Counted from the stretch's first letter, positions 32,403 through 41,460 are shown. The stretch is DNA of 64,000 nt from Actinomadura sp. NBRC 104412 (GCF_030269515.1 NZ_BSTM01000029.1:1-64000), one strand, 5' to 3'. Numbers and translations are program-made. Notes: generated by a model not told the origin, from the sequence alone.

Positions 32403-34289
32403 TCAGCGGATGGGTTCCAGTTCGGACGGCTGCTGGTCGAACTGCGTGCGGTACAGCTCGGTGTAGCGGCCACCGGCCGTGAGGAGGGCGTCGTGGGTGC
32501 CGCGTTCGACGATGCGGCCGTCCTCCACGACCAGAATGTGGTCGGCGGCGCGGATGGTGGAGAGCCGGTGGGCGATCACCACGGCGGTGCGGCCGTCCAG
32601 CGCCTCGGTCAGCGCCTCCTGCACGGCGGCCTCGGACGTGGAGTCGAGGTGCGCGGTCGCCTCGTCCAGGATCACCACGCGGGGGCGCGCCAGGAGCAGC
32701 CGGGCGATGGTGAGGCGCTGGCGCTCGCCGCCGGACAGGCGGTAGCCGCGCTCGCCGACGACGGTGTCGAGGCCGTCGGGGAGCGCCTCGATGAGGTCCT
32801 TGAGGCGGGCGCGCCGCAGAACGTCCCACAGCTCGTCGTCGGTGGCCTCGGGGCGGGCCAGCAGCAGGTTGTCGCGGATCGACTCGTGGAACAGGTGGCC
32901 GTCCTGGGTGACCATGCCCAGGGTCGCGCGGATCGAGGCGAAGCTCAGGTCGCGGACGTCGACGCCCGCCAGGCGCACCGTTCCCGAGTCGGCGTCGTAG
33001 AGGCGGGGCAGTAGTTGCGCGATGGTGGACTTGCCCGCGCCGGACGAGCCGACCAGCGCGACCATCTCGCCGGGCTCGGCACGGAACGAGATGTCGTGCA
33101 GGACCTCGACGCCGCCCCGCGTGTCGAGGGTGGCGACCTCTTCGAGCGAGGCCAGCGACACCTTGTCGGCGGACGGGTAGGAGAACCGGACCCTGTCGAA
33201 CTCCACCGACACCGGCCCGTCGGGGATCGGGACGGGCTTGGCGGGCTCGGCCACCAGGGGCTTGAGGTCGAGCACCTCGAACACCCGCTCGAAGCTGACC
33301 AGCGCGCTCATCACCTCGACGCGGGCGCTGGCCAGCGCGGTCAACGGCGCGTACAGCCGGGTCAGGAGGAGGGCGAGCGCGACCACGGCGCCGGCGTCGA
33401 GCTGGCCGCGCAGCGAGAAGAAGCCGCCCAGGCCGTAGACCAACGCCAGGGCCAGCGCGGACACCATGGTCAGCGCGGTGATGAAGACATGCTGCACCAT
33501 CGCGGTGCGCACGCCGATGTCGCGGACGCGGCGGGCCCGCGCGGCGAACTCGGCGGACTCCCGGTCGGGACGGCCGAACAGCTTGATCAGCGTCGCGCCC
33601 GGCGCGGAGAACCGCTCGGTCATCTGGGTGCTCATCGCGGCGTCGTGGCGGGCGGCCTCACGTTCCAGCCGGGCCAGGCGCGAGCCCATACGGCGGGCCG
33701 GCAGCACGAAGACGGGCAGCAGGACCAGCGCCAGCAGGGTGATCTGCCAGGAGATCCGCACCATGACGGCGAACGTGAGCAGCACCGTCACAAGGTTGCT
33801 GACCACCCCGGACAGGGTGTCGCTGAACGCGCGCTGCGCCCCGATCACGTCGTTGTTGAGCCTGCTGACCAGCGCGCCGGTGCGGGTGCGGGTGAAGAAG
33901 GCGACCGGCATCCGCTGGACATGGTCGAACACGGCGGTGCGCAGGTCGAGGATCAGCCCCTCGCCGATGCCGGCCGACAGCCACCGGTTGACCAGCCCCA
34001 GCCCTCCCTCGGCCAGCGCCAGCCCGGCGATGAGCACGGCCAGCCACACCACCGTGCCGGTGTCGGACCCGTCGACGATGGCGCTCACCACGCGCCCCGC
34101 CAGGACGGGCGTCGCCACCGCGAGCACCGCCAGCACCACACTCGACACCAGGAAGAGGGCCAGCAGGCGGGCGTGCGGGCGCGCGAACCGCGCGATGCGC
34201 TTCAGCGTGGCCTTGGAGAAGGGCCTGCGGTCGTCCTTGGCGTTCATGGCGTGGTGCAGCGACATCCACGCCGTGACCTCCATGTCCAT
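32403..34289 (-). CDS. ABC exporter (fused membrane and ATPase domains)
   Basis: A 628-residue type IV half-transporter. Six transmembrane helices are within residues about 35-320 and the nucleotide-binding domain within about 370-620: Walker A GSSGAGKST, signature LSGGERQRL, Walker B VVILDEATAHLD and H-loop VIAHRLSTI. Such proteins work as dimers to export lipids, peptides or drugs. The start at 34289 (MDMEVTAW) is chosen because the mapped promoter places the transcript start near 34346, inside the longer frame. The promoter is of the MerR-controlled type, which suggests induction by a drug or redox-active compound. Confidence 0.92.
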   Translation of the reverse strand: MDMEVTAWMSLHHAMNAKDDRRPFSKATLKRIARFARPHARLLALFLVSSVVLAVLAVATPVLAGRVVSAIVDGSDTGTVVWLAVLIAGLALAEGGLGLVNRWLSAGIGEGLILDLRTAVFDHVQRMPVAFFTRTRTGALVSRLNNDVIGAQRAFSDTLSGVVSNLVTVLLTFAVMVRISWQITLLALVLLPVFVLPARRMGSRLARLEREAARHDAAMSTQMTERFSAPGATLIKLFGRPDRESAEFAARARRVRDIGVRTAMVQHVFITALTMVSALALALVYGLGGFFSLRGQLDAGAVVALALLLTRLYAPLTALASARVEVMSALVSFERVFEVLDLKPLVAEPAKPVPIPDGPVSVEFDRVRFSYPSADKVSLASLEEVATLDTRGGVEVLHDISFRAEPGEMVALVGSSGAGKSTIAQLLPRLYDADSGTVRLAGVDVRDLSFASIRATLGMVTQDGHLFHESIRDNLLLARPEATDDELWDVLRRARLKDLIEALPDGLDTVVGERGYRLSGGERQRLTIARLLLARPRVVILDEATAHLDSTSEAAVQEALTEALDGRTAVVIAHRLSTIRAADHILVVEDGRIVERGTHDALLTAGGRYTELYRTQFDQQPSELEPIR

Positions 34290-34352
34290 GCTGCTCGGAC
34301 CGCCTTCCGGGATCGTGGGCGCCGCCGCCCGGCACGGCGGCCGCTCACCAGG

Positions 34353-34383
34353 AGCATGCGACCTCAAGTTTGGTCGAGGTCAA
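34353..34383 (-). promoter_or_regulatory. MerR-type promoter of the ABC exporter (19-bp spacer)
   Basis: On the minus strand TTGACC (34378-34383) and CATGCT (34353-34358) are separated by 19 bases instead of 17. The spacer and -35 edge contain the dyad ACCTCAA/TCGAGGT (34361-34380 on the plus strand). An overlong spacer with a central dyad is the hallmark of promoters switched on by MerR-family regulators; the half-site resembles the CCTCAAG half-site of SoxR. No MerR-family gene lies in this window. Confidence 0.7.
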
Positions 34384-34455
34384 CCTCTCCACGGTCCCGG
34401 CTAGAGTCCCATCCGGGTACGACAGACAACCCGGCGCCCGGCGGGAGGAGCGGAC

Positions 34456-35619
34456 GTGGACATCGGCAGGCTGCGCGCGGAGACACCCGGCTGCGCACAG
34501 GTCGTCCACCTCAACAACGCGGGGGCGGCGCTTCCGCCGAGGCAGGTCATCGACGCGGTCGCCGAGCATCTGGACCTGGAGGCGACGATCGGCGGGTACG
34601 AGGCGTCCGACCAGGCCGAACCCGCGCGGGAACGCTTCTACGACGCCGTGGCCGGCCTGATCGGCGCGGACCGGGACGAGATCGCCTACGTGGAGAACGC
34701 CACCCGCGCCTGGGACATGGCCTTCTACTCGATCCCGTTCGCACCCGGAGACCGCATCCTCACCACCACCAGCGAGTACCCCAGCAACGCGATCCCGTAC
34801 ATGCAGATGGCGCGGCGGCGCGGGGTCAAGGTCGATGTCGTTCCCGACGACGAGCACGGGCAGATCTCCTTGGACGCGCTCCAGGCCGAGCTGGACAAGG
34901 GCGGTGTCCGGCTGGTCTCCCTCAACCACGTGCCGACGCACAACGGCCTGGTCAACCCGGCGGAGGAGGTCGGGCGGCTGTGCCGGGACGCGAACGTCCT
35001 GTACCTCCTGGACGCCTGCCAGTCGATCGGCCAGATCCAGGTGGAGGTCGGCGAGATCGGCTGCGACATGCTGTCCGCGACCGGCCGCAAGTTCCTGCGC
35101 GGCCCGCGCGGAACGGGATTCCTGTATGTCCGGCGGTCCATCCTGCGCACTCTGGAACCGCCGTTCCTCGACCTGCATTCGGCGTCCTGGACCGCGCCGG
35201 ACACGTACGAGATACGGGACGACGCGCGCCGCTTCGAGAACTGGGAACGCTACGTCGCCGGGCAGATCGGTCTGGGTGTGGCCGCCGAGATCGCGGCCGA
35301 GCTGGGCCTGCCCGCGATCGAGGAGCGGGTGACCGGCCTGGCCACCCGGCTACGGGACGCCCTCGCGGAACGTCCGGGCGTCACCGTCCTGGACAGAGGT
35401 GAACGGCGGTCGGGCATCGTGACGTTCACCGTGGAAGGGCACGACGCGCGGGACCTGAAGCTGTCCTGGCGCGAGCAGGGCATCAACGTCAGCGTCACCG
35501 ATGGCGCCACCCAGCACTACGACTCCAAGGCCGCGCCCGCCGCCATCCGGGCGTCGGCCCACTACTACAACACCGAGGAGGAGATCGACCGCCTGGTGGC
35601 GGCCGTCCCCGTCCCTTGA
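34456..35619 (+). CDS. Aminotransferase class V (cysteine desulfurase-like)
   Basis: A 387-residue PLP enzyme of the NifS/IscS fold. It shows the N-terminal HLNNAGAALPP, the PLP-phosphate segment VENATRAWDMAF, YLLDACQSIGQIQV with the cofactor aspartate, and the lysine in SATGRKFLRGPRGTGFLYV (Lys about residue 213) that forms the Schiff base. The C-terminal catalytic cysteine loop of true desulfurases is not evident, so isopenicillin-epimerase-like or EgtE-like lyase chemistry is possible. GTG start with GGAGGAGCG. It is divergent from the ABC exporter and may share its MerR-type operator. Confidence 0.88.
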   Translation: MDIGRLRAETPGCAQVVHLNNAGAALPPRQVIDAVAEHLDLEATIGGYEASDQAEPARERFYDAVAGLIGADRDEIAYVENATRAWDMAFYSIPFAPGDRILTTTSEYPSNAIPYMQMARRRGVKVDVVPDDEHGQISLDALQAELDKGGVRLVSLNHVPTHNGLVNPAEEVGRLCRDANVLYLLDACQSIGQIQVEVGEIGCDMLSATGRKFLRGPRGTGFLYVRRSILRTLEPPFLDLHSASWTAPDTYEIRDDARRFENWERYVAGQIGLGVAAEIAAELGLPAIEERVTGLATRLRDALAERPGVTVLDRGERRSGIVTFTVEGHDARDLKLSWREQGINVSVTDGATQHYDSKAAPAAIRASAHYYNTEEEIDRLVAAVPVP

Positions 35620-35688
35620 TCCGGCCCCTGATCCGGCCCCTGGTCCGGCCCCCGATCCGGCCCCTGATCCGGCCCCTGGTCCGACCCT
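35617..35688. repeat. 12-bp tandem repeat, six copies
   Basis: Six consecutive 12-base units (consensus TGATCCGGCCCC, with TGG or CGA variants at the first three bases) run from the aminotransferase stop codon into the gap before the convergent CBS gene. The period of 12 keeps the reading frame, but the repeat is outside both genes. It can form stacked GGCC-containing structures and may serve as a two-sided terminator, or it is recent slippage. Confidence 0.85.
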
Positions 35689-35702
35689 GGCCGGACAGTG
35701 TC

Positions 35703-36122
35703 TCAGGTGTTGGGCCTGGCGGCGCTGATCTGGGCCAGCGCGGAATCGGCGTCCCGCTCCATGGCGAGGTCGCCCAGGGAGATGATCCCCACGGCCTGCC
35801 CGTCGTCCACGACCGGCAGCCGCCGCACCGCACGCTCCCGCATGCGCTTCACGGCGGTGTCGAGCGAGTCGTCCGGGCGGACCGTCTCCGGCGCGTCGCT
35901 GACCATGGAGGAGACCTTGATCTGGGTGGGGTCGCCGCCCGCCGCGAGCCCGCGCACCACCAGGTCGCGGTCCGTCACCAGCCCGTGGAGCCGCTCGGAG
36001 TCGGCCACCAGCACGGCACCGATGTCCTCGTCGCGCATCGCCCGCGCGACGGTGACGATGTCGAGGTCAGGGGACACCGCGGTCGGCGACCCGGTCATGA
36101 TGTCACGCACCTTCGTGGCCAT
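35703..36122 (-). CDS. Two-CBS-domain protein
   Basis: A 139-residue cytosolic protein made of two CBS motifs (about residues 8-60 and 70-125: MTGSPTAVSPDLDIVTVARA, then VSSMVSDAPETVRPDDSLDT), which together form a Bateman module that binds adenosyl nucleotides. Such stand-alone proteins occur in many actinomycetes as sensors of energy state with unknown partners. The start at 36122 is chosen because GGAGAAGAGG precedes it, while the longer frame has none. It stands alone, convergent with the aminotransferase gene. Confidence 0.88.
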   Translation of the reverse strand: MATKVRDIMTGSPTAVSPDLDIVTVARAMRDEDIGAVLVADSERLHGLVTDRDLVVRGLAAGGDPTQIKVSSMVSDAPETVRPDDSLDTAVKRMRERAVRRLPVVDDGQAVGIISLGDLAMERDADSALAQISAARPNT

Positions 36123-36386
36123 CGGCCTCTTCTCCTTCCGGGTCGAGTTCACGTCAGCCCCAGGGACACCCACGCCCTACCCGGCAGATCCAGGCTCACT
36201 CATGGAAGAAGGGCGGTGTGGTGGGACGGCGTTCGGTTACGGCCATGCCGGGTAGTGCCGCCTTAGGGGCCCGAACCTGCTCGTGCGAACTTTCCCGTTA
36301 AACTACGCATCCTTCGGAGGTATACGGGGAGTTGCCGGCGAGACCGCTCCCACCCGCCCGTTCACACGAGCCCAGGAGGTCGCGCC

Positions 36387-38906
36387 GTGACGGATTCGGC
36401 GCCCACGCAGGATCCAGTGGAGCCCCCGGGACACATCGACGACCAGGATGAGACCGCGGGGACCGCGACCACCACGGAGGAAGCCTCCGAGGTCGTCGAC
36501 GGCGCTTCTGACGAGGTCGCCGAAGACGAAGAGGCAGCCGAAGACGCCACGGAAGAGGTCGTCGAGCCCGAGGCTCCGGCCACGGAGCCGATGACGTCCG
36601 ACGGCTCGGACGACTCTGGTGACTCTGACAGCTCCCAGGACTCCGAAGGCTCCGAGGACTCCGAAGGCTCCGAGGACTCCGGGGGTTCGGAGGGTTCGGA
36701 AGGTTCGGAGGGCTCCGAGGACTCCGAAGTTCCGGCGTCCGTCAAGGTGACCCTGAACAACACCGGGCAGTGGACGATCCCCGCGCCTCCGTCCACGCCT
36801 CCCCCGCCGCCCTCTTCTGCGCCGCCCTCTTCTGCGCCGCCCTCTTCTGCGCCGCCCTCTTCTCAGCCGTCCGCGCCATCGTCGGCGCCGACCGTCCCGG
36901 AGATCGATCCGAAGATCGCTCCACAGACCCCGGCCGTCACGGTGCCGGAGATCGACGTGGCCGCGTTGAGGCCCGAACCGTCCCCGTCCGACGAGGAACC
37001 GGACGACGGTGCAGCCGAACGGGACGACGGCGAAGAGGCACCCAAGCCCGCGCCCCAGGCTCCGGCTCCGCCCCCGGCTCCGTCACCCTCCTCACCTCCG
37101 GCTGAACGGGAGCCAGAGGCTTACAAGCCTCGCCATGCCTACCGAGGACCCGTCCAGCCACCCTCGCCTCCGCCCGCGCCCATGCCTCCGCCCGCGGCGG
37201 CTCCTCCGACCAGGGTCGAGCCCCCGATACAGCCGCAGCCTCGGCCTCAGTCACAACCGTTGCCGCAGCGGCGACCTCAGCAGCAGCCGACACCCCAACA
37301 GCAACCAGCACCTCCGCAGCAACCAGCACCTCAACCACCACCTCAGCGGCAAGCCCCACCGCAGCAACCTCCAGCGCAGCGGCAGGCGCATGCCCAGCCC
37401 CGGCCTGAAGTCCAGCCCCGGCCTCAGCCGCAACCGCAGTCCTGGGGCCAGGCGCAGCCGCAGGCTCCCGCGCCTCCGCGGGTCAATCCGTCGCGGGTCA
37501 ACCCGCAGCCGCCACAGGGGTACGCGGCGCCGCCCGAATATGGCACGGCGCCCGCCCAGTCCCAATACCCCCGGCCTCAACAGCCTCAGAATTCCGGTGC
37601 CGCCCCGCCGTATTACGGGCCGCCCGCCCACGACGAATACGGCGGGGAAGGCAGGGAACAGGAATTCCAAGCGGCCTACCAAGCCGCGACCGGCGAGGAG
37701 AAACGGCGTAAGAAGAAGGGCCGGGTCGCGCTCTACGCCGTCATCATGGTGCTGGTCCTTGTCGCGGGAACGGCGGTGGGGCAGCTCGTCCGGCCGCTTC
37801 CCGAGCCGACGATGCGGCTCACGCTGGCGAAAACCAGCCACACTTTTCCGGGGACACCGCCCGCACTTCCGATGCCCGTGCAGGGACAGTCTGCCTTGTA
37901 CGTGGAAGGCGTCGGCAGGATGGCGTCGTCCGGCGGTTCGGCGCCCACGCCGACCGCGAGTGTGGCGAAGGTGATGACGGCCTATGTCTTCCTTCGCAGC
38001 CACCCCTTGGCGCCGGGCCGGTCCGGACCCACCTACACCGTGTCCCCGCAGGCGGCCGCGCAGATTCCCGCGCGCAAGCAGCGCGGCGAGTCGATTCTCG
38101 ATGTCAAGGCGGGAATGCGGCTGACCGAGCGTAAGGCGCTCGAAGCGCTGATGATCATTTCGGCGAACGACGTGGCACATGAGCTGGCCCGCTGGGACGC
38201 GGGCGACCCGCAGGCGTTCGTCCGGAAGATGAACGAGACCGCGCGGGAACTGGGCATGACCCGCACCACCTACACCGATCCGAGCGGCTACCACGCGGGC
38301 ACCGTGAGCACGGCGGCCGACCAGGTGAAGCTGATGCGCGCCGCCATGAAGATCCCGGCCTTCCGGGAGATCGTGGCCAAGCGCACGTACGTCCCGGACG
38401 ACGGCGGCGCGCCCCGGATCGGCGGCAACGTGCTGCTCGGCCAGTACGGGGTGATGGGCGGCAAGACCGGCTTCACCGACGCGGCGGGCGGCAATTTCGT
38501 CTTCGCGGCGCGCGCCCGCGTCGGCGGGTCGAACGTGATGTTGCTGGGCGCGGTGATGGGGCAGCGGTCGACCAGCGCGATGGGCGCGCTCGAGGCCACC
38601 CGCTCCCTACTGGCCGTGGCCCGGAATCACCTGACCACGGTCACGCTCGCGCCCAGCGGCGCCCAAGTGGGACAGGTCCTCGACGGACTGGGCGGTCGTA
38701 CTCCGGTAAACGCGGGTTCTGCCATTACCCTCGTCGGCTGGCCGGGCCTGACCGTACGGATCGGAATCGAGGGCAATGCGCCGCACACGGGCGCGCAAGG
38801 GACGCGCATCGGGACGGTAAAGGCCGGCACATCCAGCTTCCCGCTCGTCCTCGGACGGGAATTGAAGGAACCTTCTCTCTACAAGCGCCTCACCCGCCTC
38901 GGCTGA
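36387..38906 (+). CDS. D-alanyl-D-alanine carboxypeptidase (S11) with long disordered N-terminal tail
   Basis: An 839-residue penicillin-binding protein of the S11/DacA group that trims peptidoglycan stem peptides. Residues 1-120 are highly acidic with GSEDSE-type repeats, 130-440 are Pro/Gln/Ala-rich (PPSSA repeats), a basic stop KRRKKKGR and a single membrane helix follow at about 447-468, and the enzyme domain is extracytoplasmic. Catalytic motifs are intact: Ser525-x-x-Lys528 (SVAK), SAN at 592-594 and KTG at 693-695. So about 440 residues sit in the cytoplasm, unlike the short N-terminus of typical family members. GTG start behind AGGAGG. Confidence 0.92.
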   Translation: MTDSAPTQDPVEPPGHIDDQDETAGTATTTEEASEVVDGASDEVAEDEEAAEDATEEVVEPEAPATEPMTSDGSDDSGDSDSSQDSEGSEDSEGSEDSGGSEGSEGSEGSEDSEVPASVKVTLNNTGQWTIPAPPSTPPPPPSSAPPSSAPPSSAPPSSQPSAPSSAPTVPEIDPKIAPQTPAVTVPEIDVAALRPEPSPSDEEPDDGAAERDDGEEAPKPAPQAPAPPPAPSPSSPPAEREPEAYKPRHAYRGPVQPPSPPPAPMPPPAAAPPTRVEPPIQPQPRPQSQPLPQRRPQQQPTPQQQPAPPQQPAPQPPPQRQAPPQQPPAQRQAHAQPRPEVQPRPQPQPQSWGQAQPQAPAPPRVNPSRVNPQPPQGYAAPPEYGTAPAQSQYPRPQQPQNSGAAPPYYGPPAHDEYGGEGREQEFQAAYQAATGEEKRRKKKGRVALYAVIMVLVLVAGTAVGQLVRPLPEPTMRLTLAKTSHTFPGTPPALPMPVQGQSALYVEGVGRMASSGGSAPTPTASVAKVMTAYVFLRSHPLAPGRSGPTYTVSPQAAAQIPARKQRGESILDVKAGMRLTERKALEALMIISANDVAHELARWDAGDPQAFVRKMNETARELGMTRTTYTDPSGYHAGTVSTAADQVKLMRAAMKIPAFREIVAKRTYVPDDGGAPRIGGNVLLGQYGVMGGKTGFTDAAGGNFVFAARARVGGSNVMLLGAVMGQRSTSAMGALEATRSLLAVARNHLTTVTLAPSGAQVGQVLDGLGGRTPVNAGSAITLVGWPGLTVRIGIEGNAPHTGAQGTRIGTVKAGTSSFPLVLGRELKEPSLYKRLTRLG
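36806..36865 (+). repeat. 15-bp tandem repeat inside the carboxypeptidase gene
   Basis: Four 15-base units (consensus GCCGCCCTCTTCTGC, last one degenerate) encode repeated PPSSA in the disordered tail. Copy number can change without losing the frame, so tail length may vary between strains. An upstream stretch (about 36640-36725) with repeated GGCTCCGAGGACTCCGAA encodes the acidic repeats. Confidence 0.8.
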
Positions 38907-39117
38907 CGCCCGGGCCTTTATCCACCGCGGCGATGTGCCCGCCCGAGTGGATCTTTGAGATTCTTTTTCGGTTAGTCCGAGCCTACTCCGGGCCGCCTCC
39001 GGGCATTGCAGCCTCTGACCGCGCCGGACGATGGTTCCGCAGGTCATCGGCCGCACGCGGGAACGGGGAGCCGACGTGGGAACGCGCCGGCCGACGAGCG
39101 TTTCGGGGGGACGGACT

Positions 39118-39759
39118 GTGAGTGACCCGCGCCAGGTGACGGGCGTCCGCGGCCCGATGGCGTCGAGGAAACCCCGGGATTCGCTCCGCCGCCTCCCGCC
39201 CCTCATGACCGCGACACGGACGCTGGTGAGCATGCTCGTCCTGGCCGCGGGACTCTTCTACGTGGCCGCGGCGGTCAAGGGCGTGGGCTGGCTGCTGGAA
39301 CCTCCGCCCGATGTGGTGACGACGGCGAACGGGCAGGGCACGGGCACGCCCCCCACGGAGTCCCCCGGTTCCTCGGGGTCACAGGCCGTGAGCGAGGCGG
39401 CGCAGATCCTGTTCAGGCCGCTGGCCGTCACCGGCGCGTCGCTGGCCGGGCTCCTGCTGGTATGGGCGGGCTGCCGCGGCCTGCGGTCCCGTCGTGATCA
39501 GCGACGCTGGCGGACGTCGCAGTTCGCCGCGCTGGGCGGGCTGGCGACCGGGGTGTTCGGCTTCGCGCTCGGTTTCGCCGCCGCCGGTTCCTCGCACGCA
39601 ACCTATGTCGACGCGTCCTGGATCGGGCTGGAGCCGAGCCGGCCGAGCGCCGCGCTGGCCCTCCTGATCGGCGCGATCGCCGTGCTCGTCCCCGCCGGTG
39701 TCCAGGGCCACCGCCCGGCGGACAGGTGCGCCCAGCCGACGCCCGGCGCGCGGCCCTGA
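39118..39759 (+). CDS. Membrane protein of unknown function, four transmembrane segments
   Basis: A 213-residue membrane protein I do not recognise. Predicted helices are about residues 35-58, 97-118, 132-154 and 175-195. Between the first two lies a Gly/Ser/Pro-rich loop with a small-residue composition, likely outside. The GTG start at 39118 follows GGGGGGAC. It has its own 211-base upstream gap in which I see nothing further. Confidence 0.65.
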   Translation: MSDPRQVTGVRGPMASRKPRDSLRRLPPLMTATRTLVSMLVLAAGLFYVAAAVKGVGWLLEPPPDVVTTANGQGTGTPPTESPGSSGSQAVSEAAQILFRPLAVTGASLAGLLLVWAGCRGLRSRRDQRRWRTSQFAALGGLATGVFGFALGFAAAGSSHATYVDASWIGLEPSRPSAALALLIGAIAVLVPAGVQGHRPADRCAQPTPGARP

Positions 39760-39910
39760 GACCCGCCCGGGCCGGCCCGCGCGGCGGGTGTTTCCGCAGG
39801 TCGTCTTTGTCATAGATCTCCGCGGCGGTTACACGACGAAACAGAAGATTCGTGCAAGCTGGCCATAGCTCTGAATCCGCACGTAGCCAGCCATGCACTC
39901 GGGGGACTGC

Positions 39911-40813
39911 ATGACGACGATGCCACGCATCACCCACCCGGTCAGGACGCGCAAACGGACCTTCCGGCAGCGCGCCGACAATCGCCTGGTGGCCGCGTAC
40001 ACCACCGGCCTCACCAAGACCTACGACCCCGGCGGCGACCCGGCCCTCGACAACGTGAACGTGGCCTTCCGGGCGGGCGAGCTGTGCGCTCTGATGGGAC
40101 CCTCCGGCTCCGGCAAGAGCACGCTCCTGGCCTGCCTGGCCGGTCACGAGCCCCCGAGCGTGGGACGGGTCTATGTGGGACGCGGCGGCGCCCGGCCGTG
40201 GATGCCGCAGCAGGTACGGCAGATCTGCCGGGACGAGGTCGGGTTCACGCTCTCCCACTCGCAACCCTTCCTCGACCGCACGGTGATGGAGAACCTGGAG
40301 TGGGCGGGCGCCCTGGCGGGCCTTCCGGTGGGGTCCCGCACCGAACAGATCGAGCACGTGGCCGAGGTGATGGGCCTGCGGGAGCACCTGAACACCCCCG
40401 TGGAAGACCTGCCGGACGGCCTGCGTCACCTCACCATGTGCGGTGCCGCGCTCCTGCCGGATCCGAGCGTGCTCCTCGTGGACGAGAACGAGTCCGGTGA
40501 GGCCATGACCGCCGCCACGTTCGAGGTGCTGCGGCGCTGCACGGGCGAGCTCGGCACCACCGTCGTCGCCGTGACCGATCGCCCCGACGCCGCGGCGCTC
40601 GCCGACCGGGTCATGTTCCTGGCCGCGGGACGTGTCGCGGGCATCATCACCCGGCCCGCCGAGGACGTGGTGTGCGAGCTGCGTCAGGCTTTCGCCGTCC
40701 AGCACGGCCGGCGCCGCGTCGCCGGCGGCGCCACCCCCGAACCGGCGCCGGAATCAGGACCGGCACCCGTGGACTCCCCGATCTCCGGAACGCCCCGTCC
40801 GGCCCAGACCTGA
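39911..40813 (+). CDS. Degenerate ABC-type ATPase without a permease
   Basis: A 300-residue protein closest to LolD/MacB-type ABC ATPases. Walker A GPSGSGKST (residues 63-71) is intact. The signature LSGGQ is replaced by LPDGL, Walker B reads VLLVDENES in place of a normal LADEPT, and the H-loop histidine is lost (VTDRPDA). ATP may bind, but hydrolysis as a canonical dimer looks unlikely. The last 50 residues are Pro/Ala-rich. No permease gene is nearby. It may be a regulatory relic or a partner of another ATPase. Confidence 0.8.
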   Translation: MTTMPRITHPVRTRKRTFRQRADNRLVAAYTTGLTKTYDPGGDPALDNVNVAFRAGELCALMGPSGSGKSTLLACLAGHEPPSVGRVYVGRGGARPWMPQQVRQICRDEVGFTLSHSQPFLDRTVMENLEWAGALAGLPVGSRTEQIEHVAEVMGLREHLNTPVEDLPDGLRHLTMCGAALLPDPSVLLVDENESGEAMTAATFEVLRRCTGELGTTVVAVTDRPDAAALADRVMFLAAGRVAGIITRPAEDVVCELRQAFAVQHGRRRVAGGATPEPAPESGPAPVDSPISGTPRPAQT

Positions 40814-40830
40814 CCCGCCGTCCAGGACGA

Positions 40831-41460
40831 TCAGAGGCGCCGCGGGCCGGGGCCCGTGAGCGCGGTGGCGGCCCCGAGGCCGAGGTAGATCGCGCCGGTC
40901 GCGTACCGCTGGCGGCGCCGGAACAGCGGCCGGGCCCGCAACCGGCTTCCGATCGCGCCTCCCGCCACCGCGTACAGCACATCACTGACCAGCCCGATCA
41001 GGCCGGTCACCAGGCCCATGACCACGATCTGCGCGGGGACGGCACCGGCCTCCTGGTCCACGAACTGCGGCAGGAACGCCAGGAAGAACAGCACGACCTT
41101 GGGGTTGAACAGGTTGACCAGCAGCCCGTCGAGGTAGACGCGGCCCAGCGGCTTGGGCGCCGGCACCGGGTCGTCCCGATCGGCGCTGTCCCGCCAGGTG
41201 CGGATCGCCAGGTAGATCAGGTACGCGGCGCCCGCGTACCGGAGGGCGCCGAACGCGGCGGCCGAGGCCGCCACCAGCGCCGACAGCCCGGCCGCGGCGG
41301 CGGCGACATGCACCAGCGTGCCGGTCTCCACCCCCATGGCGGAGGCGAGCCCGGCCCGCCGCCCATCCGCGGCGGCGCGGGCGGCGATGTAGAGATGGTT
41401 CGGACCCGGGATCGCGATCAGGGCGGTGGCGGCCAGCAGGAACGGCAGCGGATGGGTCAT
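40831..41460 (-). CDS. LysE-family translocator
   Basis: A 209-residue inner-membrane exporter of the LysE/RhtB family, with six hydrophobic segments and the hallmark N-terminus ALIAIPGPNHLYIAARAAADGRRAGLASAMG and the NLFNPKVVLFFLAFLPQFV motif. Members export amino acids or related metabolites by proton exchange; the substrate is unknown. The start at 41460 (MTHPLPF) begins directly before the first helix. It is convergent with the ABC-like gene and follows the CHAP gene on the same strand after a strong terminator. Confidence 0.9.
   Translation of the reverse strand: MTHPLPFLLAATALIAIPGPNHLYIAARAAADGRRAGLASAMGVETGTLVHVAAAAAGLSALVAASAAAFGALRYAGAAYLIYLAIRTWRDSADRDDPVPAPKPLGRVYLDGLLVNLFNPKVVLFFLAFLPQFVDQEAGAVPAQIVVMGLVTGLIGLVSDVLYAVAGGAIGSRLRARPLFRRRQRYATGAIYLGLGAATALTGPGPRRL

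Noticed and set aside
34456..35619. Cysteine desulfurase feeding iron-sulfur assembly
   Set aside because: No clear catalytic-cysteine loop and no Suf/Isc genes nearby, so only a class V aminotransferase fold is claimed.
35616..36266. 216-codon plus-strand open frame beginning in the 12-bp repeat
   Set aside because: It is antisense to the CBS gene and its N-terminus is merely the translated repeat (IRPL units).
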